Of a stretch of 64,000 nucleotides of DNA, positions 1-12,900 are shown piece after piece (within the stretch, counting starts at the first letter, position 1; each line of letters opens with the position of its first letter). Below the pieces are notes generated by a model that saw nothing but the letters and a program-made list of their open reading frames with translations, ran no database searches and was not told the DNA's origin. The DNA is from Plutella xylostella (Eukaryota; Arthropoda; Insecta; Lepidoptera; Plutellidae). Where the stretch lies: the NCBI RefSeq assembly GCF_932276165.1, contig NC_063982.1, positions 699,501 through 763,500 of the forward strand. The letters are read 5' to 3'. The translations under genes were made by a program, and so were the position numbers.

Positions 1-900
1 CTTATTTAATCACAAATATTCTTTCACCCAAAGGTTTATAGGTGAAAAAGGCGGTGTCATCAATAAAAGGGATTGCGTCCAGACAACCTTCGAATAAGCT
101 CCACAATTTTATTTACCTACGTCTTGTTTATTTGTGTACAAATCCTAATCCTAACTTCCTAACTAATATTATAAATGCGAAAGTAACTGTTACTCTTTCA
201 CGCCAAAACTACTAAACGGATTTGAATGAAATTTGGTACACATAATAATATGGTCTAGACCTTGAGAAAAAACATAGGCTACTTTTTATCCCGAAATTCT
301 TACGGGAAAACTTTTTAAAACGAAGCGAAACTCGCGGGAACAGCTAGTAAAGAATATATTTTCCATTCTCTGTGGGGGTGTACCAAATTACTCCTAACTG
401 GAAAATACTAGCTTAATAATAAAGCTTAAAGTATAAATCAAACAGCACATCAGGAATGTCACCAACTAAAAACTTAAATATTTTGATCAAATTCTAAATT
501 AGTTCAATATTTTAGGTTATTTGATGTGGACATTTTGTAATGGGAACTTTTAGATTGCTCGTGAGTTCGTGAGTGTATTTTAGGACAGGTGTTAAACTAC
601 AGACCTGTATTTGAGACCTGTAGACAGGTCTGGGTATTAAACCATTAAATCTTCTATTTTTCTAATTTAATTTCTGTAATTTAACTTGGATAATTTAATC
701 TTGGAATGTAGGTATATTATTAAGGAAACTGATTTAAAATTATGAATGTTGTGTGTGCCTGTAATTGATAAATTTACACAGAACAATTAGTATATTTAAT
801 TAATAATTTTATAATGATATTGTAAATTTATTGTTGGTGTGCCATTTTTTAATAAATGAATAAATAAATCAGTTCGATTGGTCCCTTCTCGTCCACACAG
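1..900. other. Repeat-filled sequence upstream of the first recognised exon
   Basis: This stretch holds one reverse-oriented short retroposon (141-349) and decayed pieces of the MITE family that ends in CACTCACGGGCAATG (about 385-560). From 560 to 870 there is AT-rich sequence in which I see no gene. A pyrimidine-rich run at 880-900 ends in CAG and is the acceptor of exon 901-970. It may be intron if the gene begins left of the window. Confidence 0.6.
141..349 (-). repeat. Short retroposon with CTAGCTGTTCCCGCG head, reverse copy
   Basis: Read on the minus strand it starts near ACTAGCTGTTCCCGCGAG, runs through a conserved stretch with CAAATCCGTT and GGCGTGAAAGAGTAACAG, and ends TTTCGCATTTATAATATTAG. 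Eight copies occur in the window. This copy lacks most of the (GACA)n run. The family resembles the 3' ends of truncated retroposons common in Lepidoptera; I cannot assign a named clade. Confidence 0.8.
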
Positions 901-970
901 GACCAGCGCTCGCGGGCGCGGCACAATTAGAGCGTGACAGTGGAACCTGCGTAGGGACGGAGCTGTCCCC
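901..970 (+). CDS. Candidate early exon (phase 1 in, phase 2 out)
   Basis: The acceptor is pyrimidine-rich and ends CGTCCACACAG; the donor is GTGGGT. The frame reads PALAGAAQLERDSGTCVG and on to LSP. Its last two bases (cc) plus the first base of exon 5736-5819 make a proline codon, so the phase fits. It is GC-rich like the later exons 15631-15772 and 36156-36316 and unlike the AT-rich surroundings. It is short and unsupported by homology, so it stays tentative. It needs one base from an upstream exon that I did not find in 1-900. Confidence 0.5.
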
Positions 971-3900
971 GTGGGTACCGCTGCAGTGGACCCGGTTTTT
1001 TAACACATACATTTATATTTGTATAACCGTAAGGCGGACCCTAGACCTACAATCCTAACTAATATTATAAATGCGAAAGTAACTGTGTCTGTCTGTCTGT
1101 CTGTCTGTTACTCTTTCACGTCAAAACTACTGAACGGATTTGAATGAAATTTGGTATACATATAGTCTAGACCCTGAGAAAGAACATAGGCTACTTTTTA
1201 TCCTGGAAATCCCACGGGAAAACTTTTTAAGGCGAAGCGAAGCTCGCGGGACCAGCTAGTAATATAAATAATTGATAAGTGGGCCGAGTCTGGCCACATT
1301 TCACCGAACACACGATGTCTTATCAAAAGTGGCAAAATTGTTCTAACTTATTTGTGAAACAGGGCCTTAATGTTTTTAAAAACTTTATTTAAAAACTAAC
1401 ATATAACTTTAAAAGTATTGAATAAAAATACCACTTAAAATTATAATAATGCTGAACTAAGAGTCGAAGGGGATAGCGCCCCAAACAGTGAGATTGCTGT
1501 TACATTCCCGATCGCTGAAATCACCTGAAAATAATGCAACAGAAAATGATTTTAAAATCATTGCAACGTTTTTGCGATGTCATTCATACAAGCTTCTTTT
1601 TTAGCAAACTTCTACCTATAGGGATAGATTCATAGTACTTTAATGTATGAAGAATCAGTAAATGAAATCTTGACCATAAAACATTACGAAACAATAATTA
1701 CTAACACTAAAACAATTCTATAACCCGTACCAAATAACGTTAATATTCCTACACACAGCCACAAAAAACACATAACCTTATATATCAAGAGCCACAAGAC
1801 AAAATAAGACCTCGCAGCACCCCATATTACGTAGAGACATGCCCATAAAGTATAACACCACCTCAACATTCTATCGATACCTTAATACAGCCGTCAGACA
1901 TATACAAGGAAGGTAATAGGCCCCAGTACGCTTCCCTGAGGTACGCCGGTAACGTAAGCGCAGTTTACGGCCTCTCGAATATAGGAGGCTTTCGATTCCA
2001 TACCGAAATGCAGTTACGAGACTTTTCTTGTAATTGAATGTATGTAATTGTGTGCTTTCCTGATGTTGTAAAGGTTTTTTACGGTGAGTGTTCGTATTGA
2101 AAGCCTAGTATGGGATAAATATTTTGACGGCTGAACATTATTTGGATTTTCTCCGCTGTTTACGGGGTTATTTGGTTTCGTTCGCAAAGCACCTACATGT
2201 GGGACATCCTTTAAATATTTCTACAGAAACGGAGAGAATTTCTAAATGGTGTTTTCAGCTGCTAAATAATGTATGCAATTGTTGAACCCAAAACAAAATA
2301 TATTTCTTTAAAAGGAAAGATTCTGTTTTTCCCTTCTTCCCTGACTTCAAGGCAATTGAAGGCCTCCGAAAACACCCTGTACGTATGGAAGTGCGCAAAC
2401 ATCTTTACCGGAGCATCCTGTATGTGTTATGGATGTAAATGTCGCAGCCCCGATGCTGATAAATAAAGAAACAGGCTAAACGCCGCGCCCCGCGCTGTAA
2501 ACAAGATCTGTGTAGGGTTGCCACCTACTATTTTTATCTACTATTACACTTATTTGAATCTGAAGGAAAATATAGTGAGGAAAAATGCATTTCTTTATTT
2601 AGCACATCTAGTTTTAGAAATCTTTCTAACCTTATAGGTACTTGCGTGTAGGTATAATTATGTCGTATATTGTATACCTAAACACTCATAGGTAATTAGC
2701 ATTTTAAATAATATATTTTAATTCATATCTCGCACGAAAAAAAGCTATTGATAACCAGATAAACATTACACATTTAAAAATACACCCCTCTAATTATTTT
2801 TGCTAAATTTTTGTCACCCCTGCCGGCTAATATGTGAGTGACAGGGGTCATAAATTACAGACGTCGGCTGGTCAGACGTTAAGGGGTTGGAAGAAGCTCG
2901 TGGTTTGGGGTCACATAAGGTGCCAGCTTTGGGGGCCCTTACCTTATTGACGGAAGAATTTAGAAGAAAAATTGGCAGGTATTGTCGTATGATTGGAGAA
3001 AAGTTTAGGTGAGATTTAGTGCCAATTTCTCCATAGACGGTTATGTAACAGTTAGGTACCTATACATATACTTAATTTACTATCAAACAACGAAAATCTT
3101 AGTAAAACAGCAACCACTTACCCCAGAACGAAAATGGATAGCTTAATGACGCCGTCTGCAATATTTAAGTAAGTACATTTAACAGCGCATCAAAATATTA
3201 TGAACTAAAGACGTAGAATTTTTTTGTTCAAAGTAATAAATAATTGGGTGGTCCCGGGTTCGATTCCCGGCTGGGGCAGATATTTGTTTAAACACAGACA
3301 TTTGTTCTCGGGTCTTGGATGTGCCTGTAAAATGGCAATAGGCCCGCCCCCTATTACATTGGGACTAACATAACTCTCTGGTGAAAAGTGGGTGCAGCAA
3401 TGCACCTCTGCCTAACCCGCAAGGGAGTACATTAGTACTAGGCGTGAGTGCGTGTTTTTTTAAATTAAATAATTTGGTCATTTGGTGTCGACATTTTGTA
3501 AGTGGAACTTTTTCATTTCTATTGAGTATAGGTACATACATTCTCATAAAAGGAGAATGGCCATTTCTCTATGGCGCCATGACCCAGAGCGGCCATTGAT
3601 GAAACATACACTGATGTGTAGTCCGTGACTACAGCATATACTGGTATTAATTTTATTATTATGAGACATGGGAGAACGAAGATATAGGTGCTGAAAGATC
3701 AAGTCTTTCTACTGTACTAGATGTTACCCTCGAGCTAAAAATTGATTTTAAAAGTGTTCCCGTGGGAATTCCTGGCTAAAAAGTATTTTATGTTAAGTAC
3801 TTCGGGATAACGGGAACTTGAATAGAATGAAATAATTTTTGAAATTGGTCTCTTTATAAAAATAGGTTTCTGAGTGTGAAATGTGCAAAAATAATTATGA

Positions 3901-6900
3901 TATTATTTGCATAAATAAAATCATGTAATACATTTTGTGATGCGCTATGAATTGGGAATCCCATGATTTAGATTAAAAAACTTATTTGTGCGTGTACCAT
4001 TCAGCAAAATCTTTTTTAACGAAAAAAATATATTTAATTAATTTACTTTTGAACCCTAATATCTCAAGAACCCCATGGTTTAGATTTTTTTAAATATTTT
4101 TCCCTGATAATAGACATTTTTATCAATAACTTAAAATAGGTTTGGTGAGTGGCTGCTAACTTATGCAAAGCGGGTCAGGTTTCGCCATTCTTTTTTATAC
4201 AAGATTAATATTATTGTGCAGGTGTCACAAACTCCAGTACCTACAGTTTGATAAAGATCCTTGATAATAATAAAACACACGCGATATTAAAAGCGTACCT
4301 CACATTATGAACCAAGAAATAAAAGTTTACACGCAAAATAAAATACTGCGGAAACATGCAATAAAAATAAAGTAAAAATGGCAAAGTATCACTTAGCTGA
4401 ATTGCCTATATTTTGCTATTAAATGTGGGATGTGAGTAATAAAAAATATTTGATGCCCGACTCTGAAAAATAATTGGTTGGCATGGCGTTTTAGTTTTCC
4501 TCCGGGTATTCCGTCTGTAGGGTGGGGTTTTATTATTGAGATTGACGTATGGAGACGAATATACACGCTTTAGTGCCAATTTCTCCATTCTCGGTTAGAG
4601 CATAACCAGGGAGTAGTGGTTAACTTTCATCATCCCATACTTTCGTCACCTCCATATGAAATTCATGACAGATGTGTCAAAAATATTAAAGAGGCCTCCA
4701 CTGAAACACCAGCGCAGTGTCCTTGGCTGTGGCCAAGGGCGCAGCAATAGCTGAGTGGACGCCTTTTTGGCGGACAGCAAATTTATACGTAAGTTCTGTA
4801 TTATTGTGTATATATTTAAGTATGATTGCTGTCATTGTCAAATAAAGTTTTATCTTTCTTTCTTTCAAATAAACCACTACTCCCCGGTTATGCTCTAACC
4901 GAAAATGGAGAAATTGCCACTTAAGTATCCAGAACTTTTGTCCTTAGAATTGCATTTACAGTAATGTACTTAATGCAAAAAAAGCTCAATTTTCGTAGAA
5001 AACATGTTTGAAGGTAGATAGATACTTGACTGCGATAAATTGTTCAGAATGACCCCCTGAGTCCCCATCGTTCGGCCTAGTATACTTACCACTTTTGCAA
5101 CAAATTAAATTGTTTTATAGAAGAATTTTATTTCAAGCACTCACTCAGTCATTCAACACCTTTTGCCTTTTGTGATCATCAGGATATTGAACAGTAAATC
5201 CTCATTTGTTGCCAGAATATTCTTATAAATTCTGACAGTCGAAAACTGACAGACTATTTTGTCAACACGAGCTAAATAAAATGCCACAGCCAAAAGGAAA
5301 CACTACAAAAACTTATTTAATAAATACATATGTCATCTGATTATGCAAGGTAAAATATTCATTCCAATAAAGTATTTGCTTACTGAGCTTCTCCGAGCTG
5401 CGACTTCCCGGGCCCAAGTGGCCATAATGATAGCCGACCTACGGTTGTAGATGGCACCTGAAGAAGAAGAAGAAGAAGAATTTGCTTACCACGTTTAAGG
5501 TCCGATGTTAGATGGTGGTGTTCTATAACGCTCACGGCTGCAATCCCCGAAGGGTGACTCGCAAGCAAACCACCCATTTACGCTGTACATTTTGTACGCA
5601 GGTGATAGGTCGCGAGCCGACCAAGCGATCGACCGAGCCAATGCACTTAGGGTACACATCTAGAATCTGGATATGCAGGTTTCCTCACTGATGATGATTT
5701 TGATGACGTATTTAATTGATAGGTGCTTGTTTCAGTTACAGCAAAAAACGAGACCAGGAGACTCACACGCCGATGCTAAAAGTCTTTAAAGACATGATGA
5801 ACAAGAAAGATAATGAGATGTAAGTTTGGATGTTATCATTACTTAAGTATTCAATATTCGAAAACTCTCAGCACAAGCTTGCTTGTGTTGGGGTCCACCC
5901 GCACTAGGCCAGCGTGGTGGACTAGGCCTAAACCCTTCTTTCATTGGAAGGAGACCAGTGACCCAGCTAATTTGATTAGATTATTCTATATTCAGAATTG
6001 CATTCAAGGAACTGTGAATAATTCTTACGGTGCTTTCCCACCAGATATGCGATATTATGCTAATAATAATAATGATAATCTTCCAATCAAATTCATTGTT
6101 TTATCAAAAAAATTGTTTTATTTTATTCCAGTGATCCAGAAAGGGTGAGCTTGTTGAAGGATAATAAGTCGGTAAAGAATCCAAAGTCATACCATGTTCA
6201 CCATCAGCGGGAAGACAGTATGGAGCACGATGTAAGTTTATAATATCACTAGCCTAGACTTTCGGTATCGTACGCAACGGACGCATCGAATTCAGTATTA
6301 ATTTAGAAATTCACACAGTGCATCGTCTTCATCGGCATTTATGACATTCCGTTTGGTCATAGACTAATACACTTAGGCCCTGTTCCACAATGTCTGGTTA
6401 GTGGCTACTTGTGAGATAAAATACAAGCTGTCACTCTCTGTTATTATATTTTTGACAGTGACAGCATGTATTTTATCTCACAAGTAGCCACTAACCAGAC
6501 ATTGTGGAACAGGGCCTTAGTCTATGGTTTGGTGCAATACCGATGATAGGTAAACGCTTACCTTTTAATCCCTATGTTTTATGAATGTGTTTACTAACAC
6601 TTACACTTATTACTTACTAGCTGTTCCCTCGAGCTTCCCTTTGCCTTAAAAAGTTTTCCCGTGGGATTTCCGCGATAAAAAGTTACCTATGTTCTTTCTA
6701 AGGGTCTAGACCATCTGTATACCAAATGTCATTTAAATCCGTTCTGTAGTTTTGGTGTGAAAGAGTAACAGACAGACAGACACAGTTACTTTCGCATTTA
6801 TAATATTAGTTAGGATTAGGAAGTTAGGATTAGGACCGTTGTCCTAGTCTTTTTTAATCAATGTCTATTTGACTCTAATTGTAATTTATTATCATCATCA

Positions 6901-9900
6901 GCCTGTATTTAGATCTTCAGTACTGGATATAGGCATCACCCAAGCAGCGCCATAACACTATGTCCTCGGCCCACCTCATGCAGCCACTACGGGTCACCCG
7001 TCGTTGGTTCAGCGGGCCGGGGGGCGCCCCATGTTACACTGCCACTACATACATACATATACTCACGCATGTCTCCTAGAGGGGTAGGCAGAGACTATGC
7101 ACCTCCACGGGTCACGATCCTGACATACTTCTTTCGCTTCGTCCCCATTCATAAGTCTCTTCATACACGCACGTCGGTTTCGGAAACTCCTAATTTGGCT
7201 CTTCTTGAGAATGTCTATCTGGTCGACATACTTTCGCCTAGGACGTCCTCTACCAACACAACCATTCATCTCCGCACAGTAAATTTCTTTCGTCAGTCTT
7301 CATTACTCGCTGCCTCTATTCATTGTCGACGGCTGAATGGTGTAGTGGTTAGTGACCCTGACTGCTATGCCGAAGGTCCCGGGTTCGATTCCCGGCTGGG
7401 GCAGATATTTGTTTAAACACAGATATTTACTTGTACTCGGGTCTTGGGTGTTGATATTTATATTTAGTATGTATCTATCTATGTATTTGTGTAGATATAT
7501 CAGCTGTCCGACACCCATAACACAGGTTCTGCCTAGCTTGGGTTCGGATGGCCGTGTGTGAGATGTCCCCACATATTTATTTATTTTATTTTAATTTATT
7601 AACTTGTAGAATTCAGAAGAGACGAACAGCACAAACTACGAGTACTTGCGGAGGCACGGCGACGCGGGAAGGGCGGTGGGCGACACCGACTTTGAAGTCT
7701 ACAAAGTGAGTACAATACAATAGGGTATATGCGTTTTTATATTCTTATTCGATAGTTTTACATCGCTTTATTATAGAAAATAAAAATTCAACCCCAAAAA
7801 AAGTAATTTAAGGTATTTTTTAAAGAAGTTAAAAATTTATAACCGACACGACCACTGTAAACGACCAAAACTTTGTGTGAAGAGGTGTGACGACATTACT
7901 TTCGTTTCACGGCTCAGAACAATGAGTCTCGCCAGTCGCGCCGACGCTCAGTTCAATGGGCATAGATTATTCTGAGATTGACTTATCGTCACATCCGCTC
8001 TGAGAAAATCCGTCACGTTTCAAAGATTCCACTCTGACCGGTCCTGTGCCACGCCTTCGACTTCGTGCCAGCTCATGCCGAGGGCGGCTGCCTCCTGCAC
8101 GACAGTGCGACGCCACGTGGTTTTTGGCCGTCCCCTCTTCAAAAGATATGCGAGTTATATAGTGTTGAATGTCGGGGCTTTTTAAAGTTGGTTAGGATAT
8201 TGTAAAATGAGTGGCCTTAAGTGCTTAGAGAAGTTTTTTCTCCTTTTCAGTGTAGAAAAGATTGCCCGATAAATCGTAAGCCCGAAAAGAAGAAAAAGGA
8301 GAAAGATAAACTTGCAGTGGCTGTTAAGAGAGGATGCAAGTGTCGGAAGGTGAGTTGAAAGAGCCATATACCATGTTTGAACTTGGATTAATAATAGGTG
8401 CATGTATAACGGTCGAATAGTGTAGTGGTTAGTGGCCCTGACTGCTATACCGAAGGTCCAATCTTCTAACCGAACTAATTCAAAATAAGAGCTGGAGAAG
8501 AGAGTGGTAGAAGTGGGGTTTTATTTGTCGAGAAGTTTCTTTTTCACTGATTGACACTTCGTACTTATATTGTTAATCTGCCGTAAGGGAACTTGTATAA
8601 TTTTCACTGTGAGGGAAGTTGATAATGATGATGATCATCATCATCATCATCATCACGACCTATTACGGTCCCACTACTGGGGCACGGGTCTCCTTCTAAT
8701 GAAGGAAGCGTTTTAGTCCTAGTCCACCACGCTGGTCTAGTGCGGGTTGGTGGACCCCAACACAAGCAAGCTTGTTCTGAGAGAGTTGTCGGGTAAGTGG
8801 GTAACCCGACTGTCAAATGTTTTCAAGCTGCCCGAACTAGGCTTCACAACGAGTAGTTGATAATGATGTGTCAATGGTATATTCAGACGGCCGAATGGTG
8901 TAGTGGTTAGTGGCCCTGACTGCTATGCCGAAGGTCCCGGGTTCGATTCCGGGCTGGGGCAGATATTTGTTTTAAGACAGATATTTGTACTCGGGTCTTG
9001 GGTGTTGATATTTATATTTAGTATGCATCTATATATGTATTTGTGTAGATACATCAGCTGTCCGACACCCATAACACAGGTTCTGCCGAGCTTGGGATCG
9101 GATGGCCGTGTGTGAGATGTCCCCACATATTTATTTATTTATTCATGTTCCAGCACCGACAAGGCAGCCAGTCCACGCAGACATCGGTCTCCAAGACGTC
9201 CACCGATAGTGAAGTCAGTTTATTTTCTACCTACTTTATTTATTTTCAGCTGAACTCTCTAACAATTTAAACGATTGATGTCTCTAAATCGACGAACGAA
9301 CGAGATTTGTCACGCTATCGGCATGTTTAATACAATGAGATAGATTCGTGGTTAGCGCAGCGCTCCGAAGCTATTCAAAAACAAAGCGTGCCTATTGAAT
9401 AGCAATTTGCGTTCGTTCGTTCATTGATTTGGCCATTGACCCCCCTTCTCAGCCTCCCCTTCTATTCTATTCTATTCTATTCTCTTTGGGGGTAACAGTA
9501 CCTGCACCTGGCTCTCTCGAATGGAACCTTTGTGCATATCCCCAAGGTCTAAACTGCCTTCCTAAGCTTGGACCATTTTCCCACCACGCTGGTCCACTGC
9601 GGGTTGGTGGGTTCACATATCTAGATGTGCTAAATCTAGATATGCAGGTTTCCTCACGATGTTTTCCTTCACCGTAAGAGCGATGGTATACATTGTACTT
9701 AAATTCAGAAAAGAACTCATTGGTACATGTCAGCGCCGGGATTCGAACCCGCATCTCTGGCGTGAGAAGCGGGCGCTTACCCGACTGAGCTACCACCGCT
9801 CCAGCCTCCCCTTATATGAACCCTTTTTTTATTTCTGTGAATTCTTGAAGATACTTTGTTCCTTCATGTTTTCGTAGGTTACTTTTTTCATGGTGTCCTA

Positions 9901-12900
9901 ATGCTTGCTTTAACATTGTTACGAGTAGATATCATATTATTATCTTGATGAAATTTATGTCCATAAGTGGAGAGTCCCGTTTTTAAATTATTGAATTTTT
10001 TGAAACACCACTGCATTTTGAATGATTAAATGGTTGATTTTTGTTGATAAAATTATATTTTTAATGGAAAAATATGAATGCGCCTACTCTATAAGTAAAT
10101 TAGTATTGTTGATGCAGTCATGAGACTCTTTAGTAGATTTTACTCAGTATGTTGGAGACGTAACACTGTCTTAGGGTGCTTACATAGAGAATTGGGTTCC
10201 CTGCATCTACCTGCACCGGTAACCTGATTATGCGAAAGCGTTCACTCACGGAGCATTTCCCGGATTTTTTAATGTCATGAGCGCTTTCGCATAATCAGGT
10301 TACCGGTACAGGTAACCCGTTTGTCTATGTAAGCACCCTTAGGGTAGATCTTGAATAAATTCCACTCTGTTTTACTAAATTGACACTAGGCTGCCTTCTT
10401 CAATCCATTTTGTTTAAAAGATGTCATCCAGGTATCTGTTTAGGTTCAATTATCATTATACATATAAATAATTTTTACTTACCAATAAAACGAAAACTAG
10501 CCTTAAAATAAAGACAAAATAGTCCGCTTGGTGCTTGGTAAAGGAGAAATTTGAGTTTTTTGTTTTACTTCCCTTATCAAAATGGATTGAATTGGTATAT
10601 TAAAAAAACGCAACAACAAAAAAAAGTATAATAAAAACTTTAATTTCTCCTCAGTCAACACCACCATCAAAACCGGACCCAAAGGTTGAGGAAGCGAAAC
10701 GGAAAGCAGAAAGAGATAGAAAAGCGGCGGAAGCAGCTAAGAAAGAAGCGGCAAAGAAGGCTGAAGCTGAAGCTAAGGCTAAGAAGGAGGCAGCAGCAAA
10801 GAAAGAAGCAGAGAAAAAAGAGGCAGAGAGAAAAGAAGCGGAGAGAAAGGAAGCGGAGAGAAAGGAAGCGGAGAGAAAGGAAGCGGAGAGAAAGGCAGCA
10901 GAGAAAAGAGCAGCAGAGAGAAGAGAAGGAGAGAGAAACAGAGCCGCCGCCGCCGCTGCTGCGAAGAAGAAATCCAAGTCTGACTCTTTCTCTGATTGTG
11001 GTTCTGATTTCAAATGCTAGTGAGTAGTTCTGCGGCCGCGGCACGGGTTAGTTGCCTACGTCGATAAACTCGTGCGCGTTCTACCAATCACATAGCTGTA
11101 TTTAGTGAGATTTGTGACGTTTATCTACGACTATAACGAACCCGTGTAGCGGCAGCTGTTGCCTCGCAATGTCGAAGATTTAGAGTGTAGATGAACAGAT
11201 TGTGTCGCTGGCTGTCCTATTAAAGTATGTTGTAAGAGCACTGATAGATGTACTCAGACAAGTATAGATAATAATAAATATATAAGACAGAATAAAGGTA
11301 AGCGTCCACTTTTCGGCATCCCAGGCAACTTACTCATCGCATTCAGTATTTATTGTATAGAAATTCACAAAGTGCGTCCACTTCATCGGCATTTCCGACG
11401 CCGTTTCTCTATAAATTTATGAAAACCTATTTGGTCCGATACGTACAATACCGATAGGTAGACGCTTACCTTGTGAATGATCCATTGATTTTAGTAGATT
11501 ATGTATTAAGTATTGTAGTAGTGGAGGTTGTTGGCTGATGATGATGACGCGGACAAGTCATACTTTGAGATATATTTTTCAAGATCAATAGTAAAACTAT
11601 TTTTTTTTTCATTGTAAGTAGGTAGGTACCTATATGAATATTTCAGACTGGCATTGCCACGGTTATTGTATTAAGAATCGAGTTAAAAAAATGGTAGTAT
11701 CTTTCTTTCTATGTGAGTATGAGTAGGCGCAATCATCTTTTTCCGTACAAATTGTTGTTCAAATTGGCTTCAAAATGCACTGGTATTTTTAGATAGTAAA
11801 AGCATAGTGAATAAAATCATGAGAGATAAATAAAAATAAAAAAAATTAAGGGTGTACTGTTTATACCATGTTGTATTTTAAATAGCTCATTTACTCTCTG
11901 ACTTTTATTAGGTGATTTTAGCTCCAAAGAAATCTCCAGAAGAGCCAATAGTGGTGCCGAAAAAGGAAAAAAAAGAGAAAAAACCACCACCCCCTCCTGA
12001 AAAGAAGGAGGAAGTAAAACAGGGGGTTTTTGACAGACTGTGAGTTTAAGACCGATGCAAACGAGCGCGTGAATTCAAAACTAGGTTTTCCATGGACCTA
12101 TTGACGACCGAATGGCGTAGTGGTTAGTGACCTGACTACTGAGCCGATGGTCCCGGGTTCGATTCCCGGCTGGGGCAGATATTTGTAGATATTTGTACTC
12201 GGGTCTTGGGTGTTGATATTTATATTTAGTATCTATCTATCTATGTATTTGTGTAGATATATCAGCTGTCCGACACCCATAACACAGGTTCTGCCTAGCT
12301 TGGGGTCGGATGGCCGTGTGTGAGATGTCCCCACATATTTATTTATTATTATTATCGCTGTCGCGCCATGCCCGAACCTTCCCAGTAGAGCGCGACAGGG
12401 ACAGCTACAGCTAGGGCCAAAAATACCTAGGAAAAATACACAAAATCGACGTTTCGTAGTCCCCTGTTTTCTCCTCCAATACTCCATCGGTTTAATTACT
12501 TCTTTCATTATTAATTTGAAAAAAGTATAGGCAATGTCCCTGTTTTTAACTTTTTTAAATATAATGTCTTAAACTTAGTTTTATGGGAGAAGAAACACAG
12601 CGGAAAATTTGTCCCATTTTTTTTGGTTTTTAAAGGTTCATATCTTCTTTTTCGTAATTAATATGTGACAAAAAGGAAAACATAGCGAGGGAACAGGGGA
12701 CTATGTTTGTATGAAGAAACTGTCCTTTGCATTCCTCTTAAGGGAGGAACCGATAAAAAAGAGCAAAGGGCTAAGGGATTTTTGGGCAAAGGCCCCCATT
12801 CTTATTCCAAAGGTCTCTGTTGTCGACCTCGTGACGCCATTCCGGCAAAAATCTGTATCCATAAGCAACGTCTCTCGTTTGTCAAATCTGACGTAACTTG

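Larger units (their letters stand above)
971..5735 (+). other. Intron rich in MITEs and retroposon fragments
   Basis: It contains a reverse short retroposon (1051-1260), a truncated end of the GTGCCAATTTCTCC MITE (3019-3050), a CACTCACGGGCAATG-type MITE remnant (about 3090-3535) interrupted by a SINE (3246-3454), and a GTGCCAATTTCTCC MITE (4573-4920) interrupted by another element. An (AAG)n run lies at 5461-5480. The open frame at 2269-2466 has no support as an exon. I see no other gene. Confidence 0.6.
9214..10654 (+). other. Intron with a SINE and a fold-back MITE
   Basis: Contains SINE type C (9462-9802) and fold-back MITE 10174-10338. The 9280-9420 part has short inverted words around CGAACGAACG and the 9815-10170 part is AT-rich with no gene visible. 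Confidence 0.5.

Noticed and set aside
2269..2466. 65-residue open frame with several cysteines as an upstream exon
   Set aside because: No suitable donor in the right phase and no resemblance to the rest of the protein.
7328..7405. tRNA genes at the SINE heads (types A, B and C)
   Set aside because: A and B boxes and a T arm are present, but the acceptor stems do not pair and each is followed by a conserved SINE body or tail, in some copies with a target duplication.
10651..11044. Minus-strand frames with repeated FLSAS units
   Set aside because: They are the complement of the KEAER repeat; the plus-strand exon has good splice sites and correct phase.
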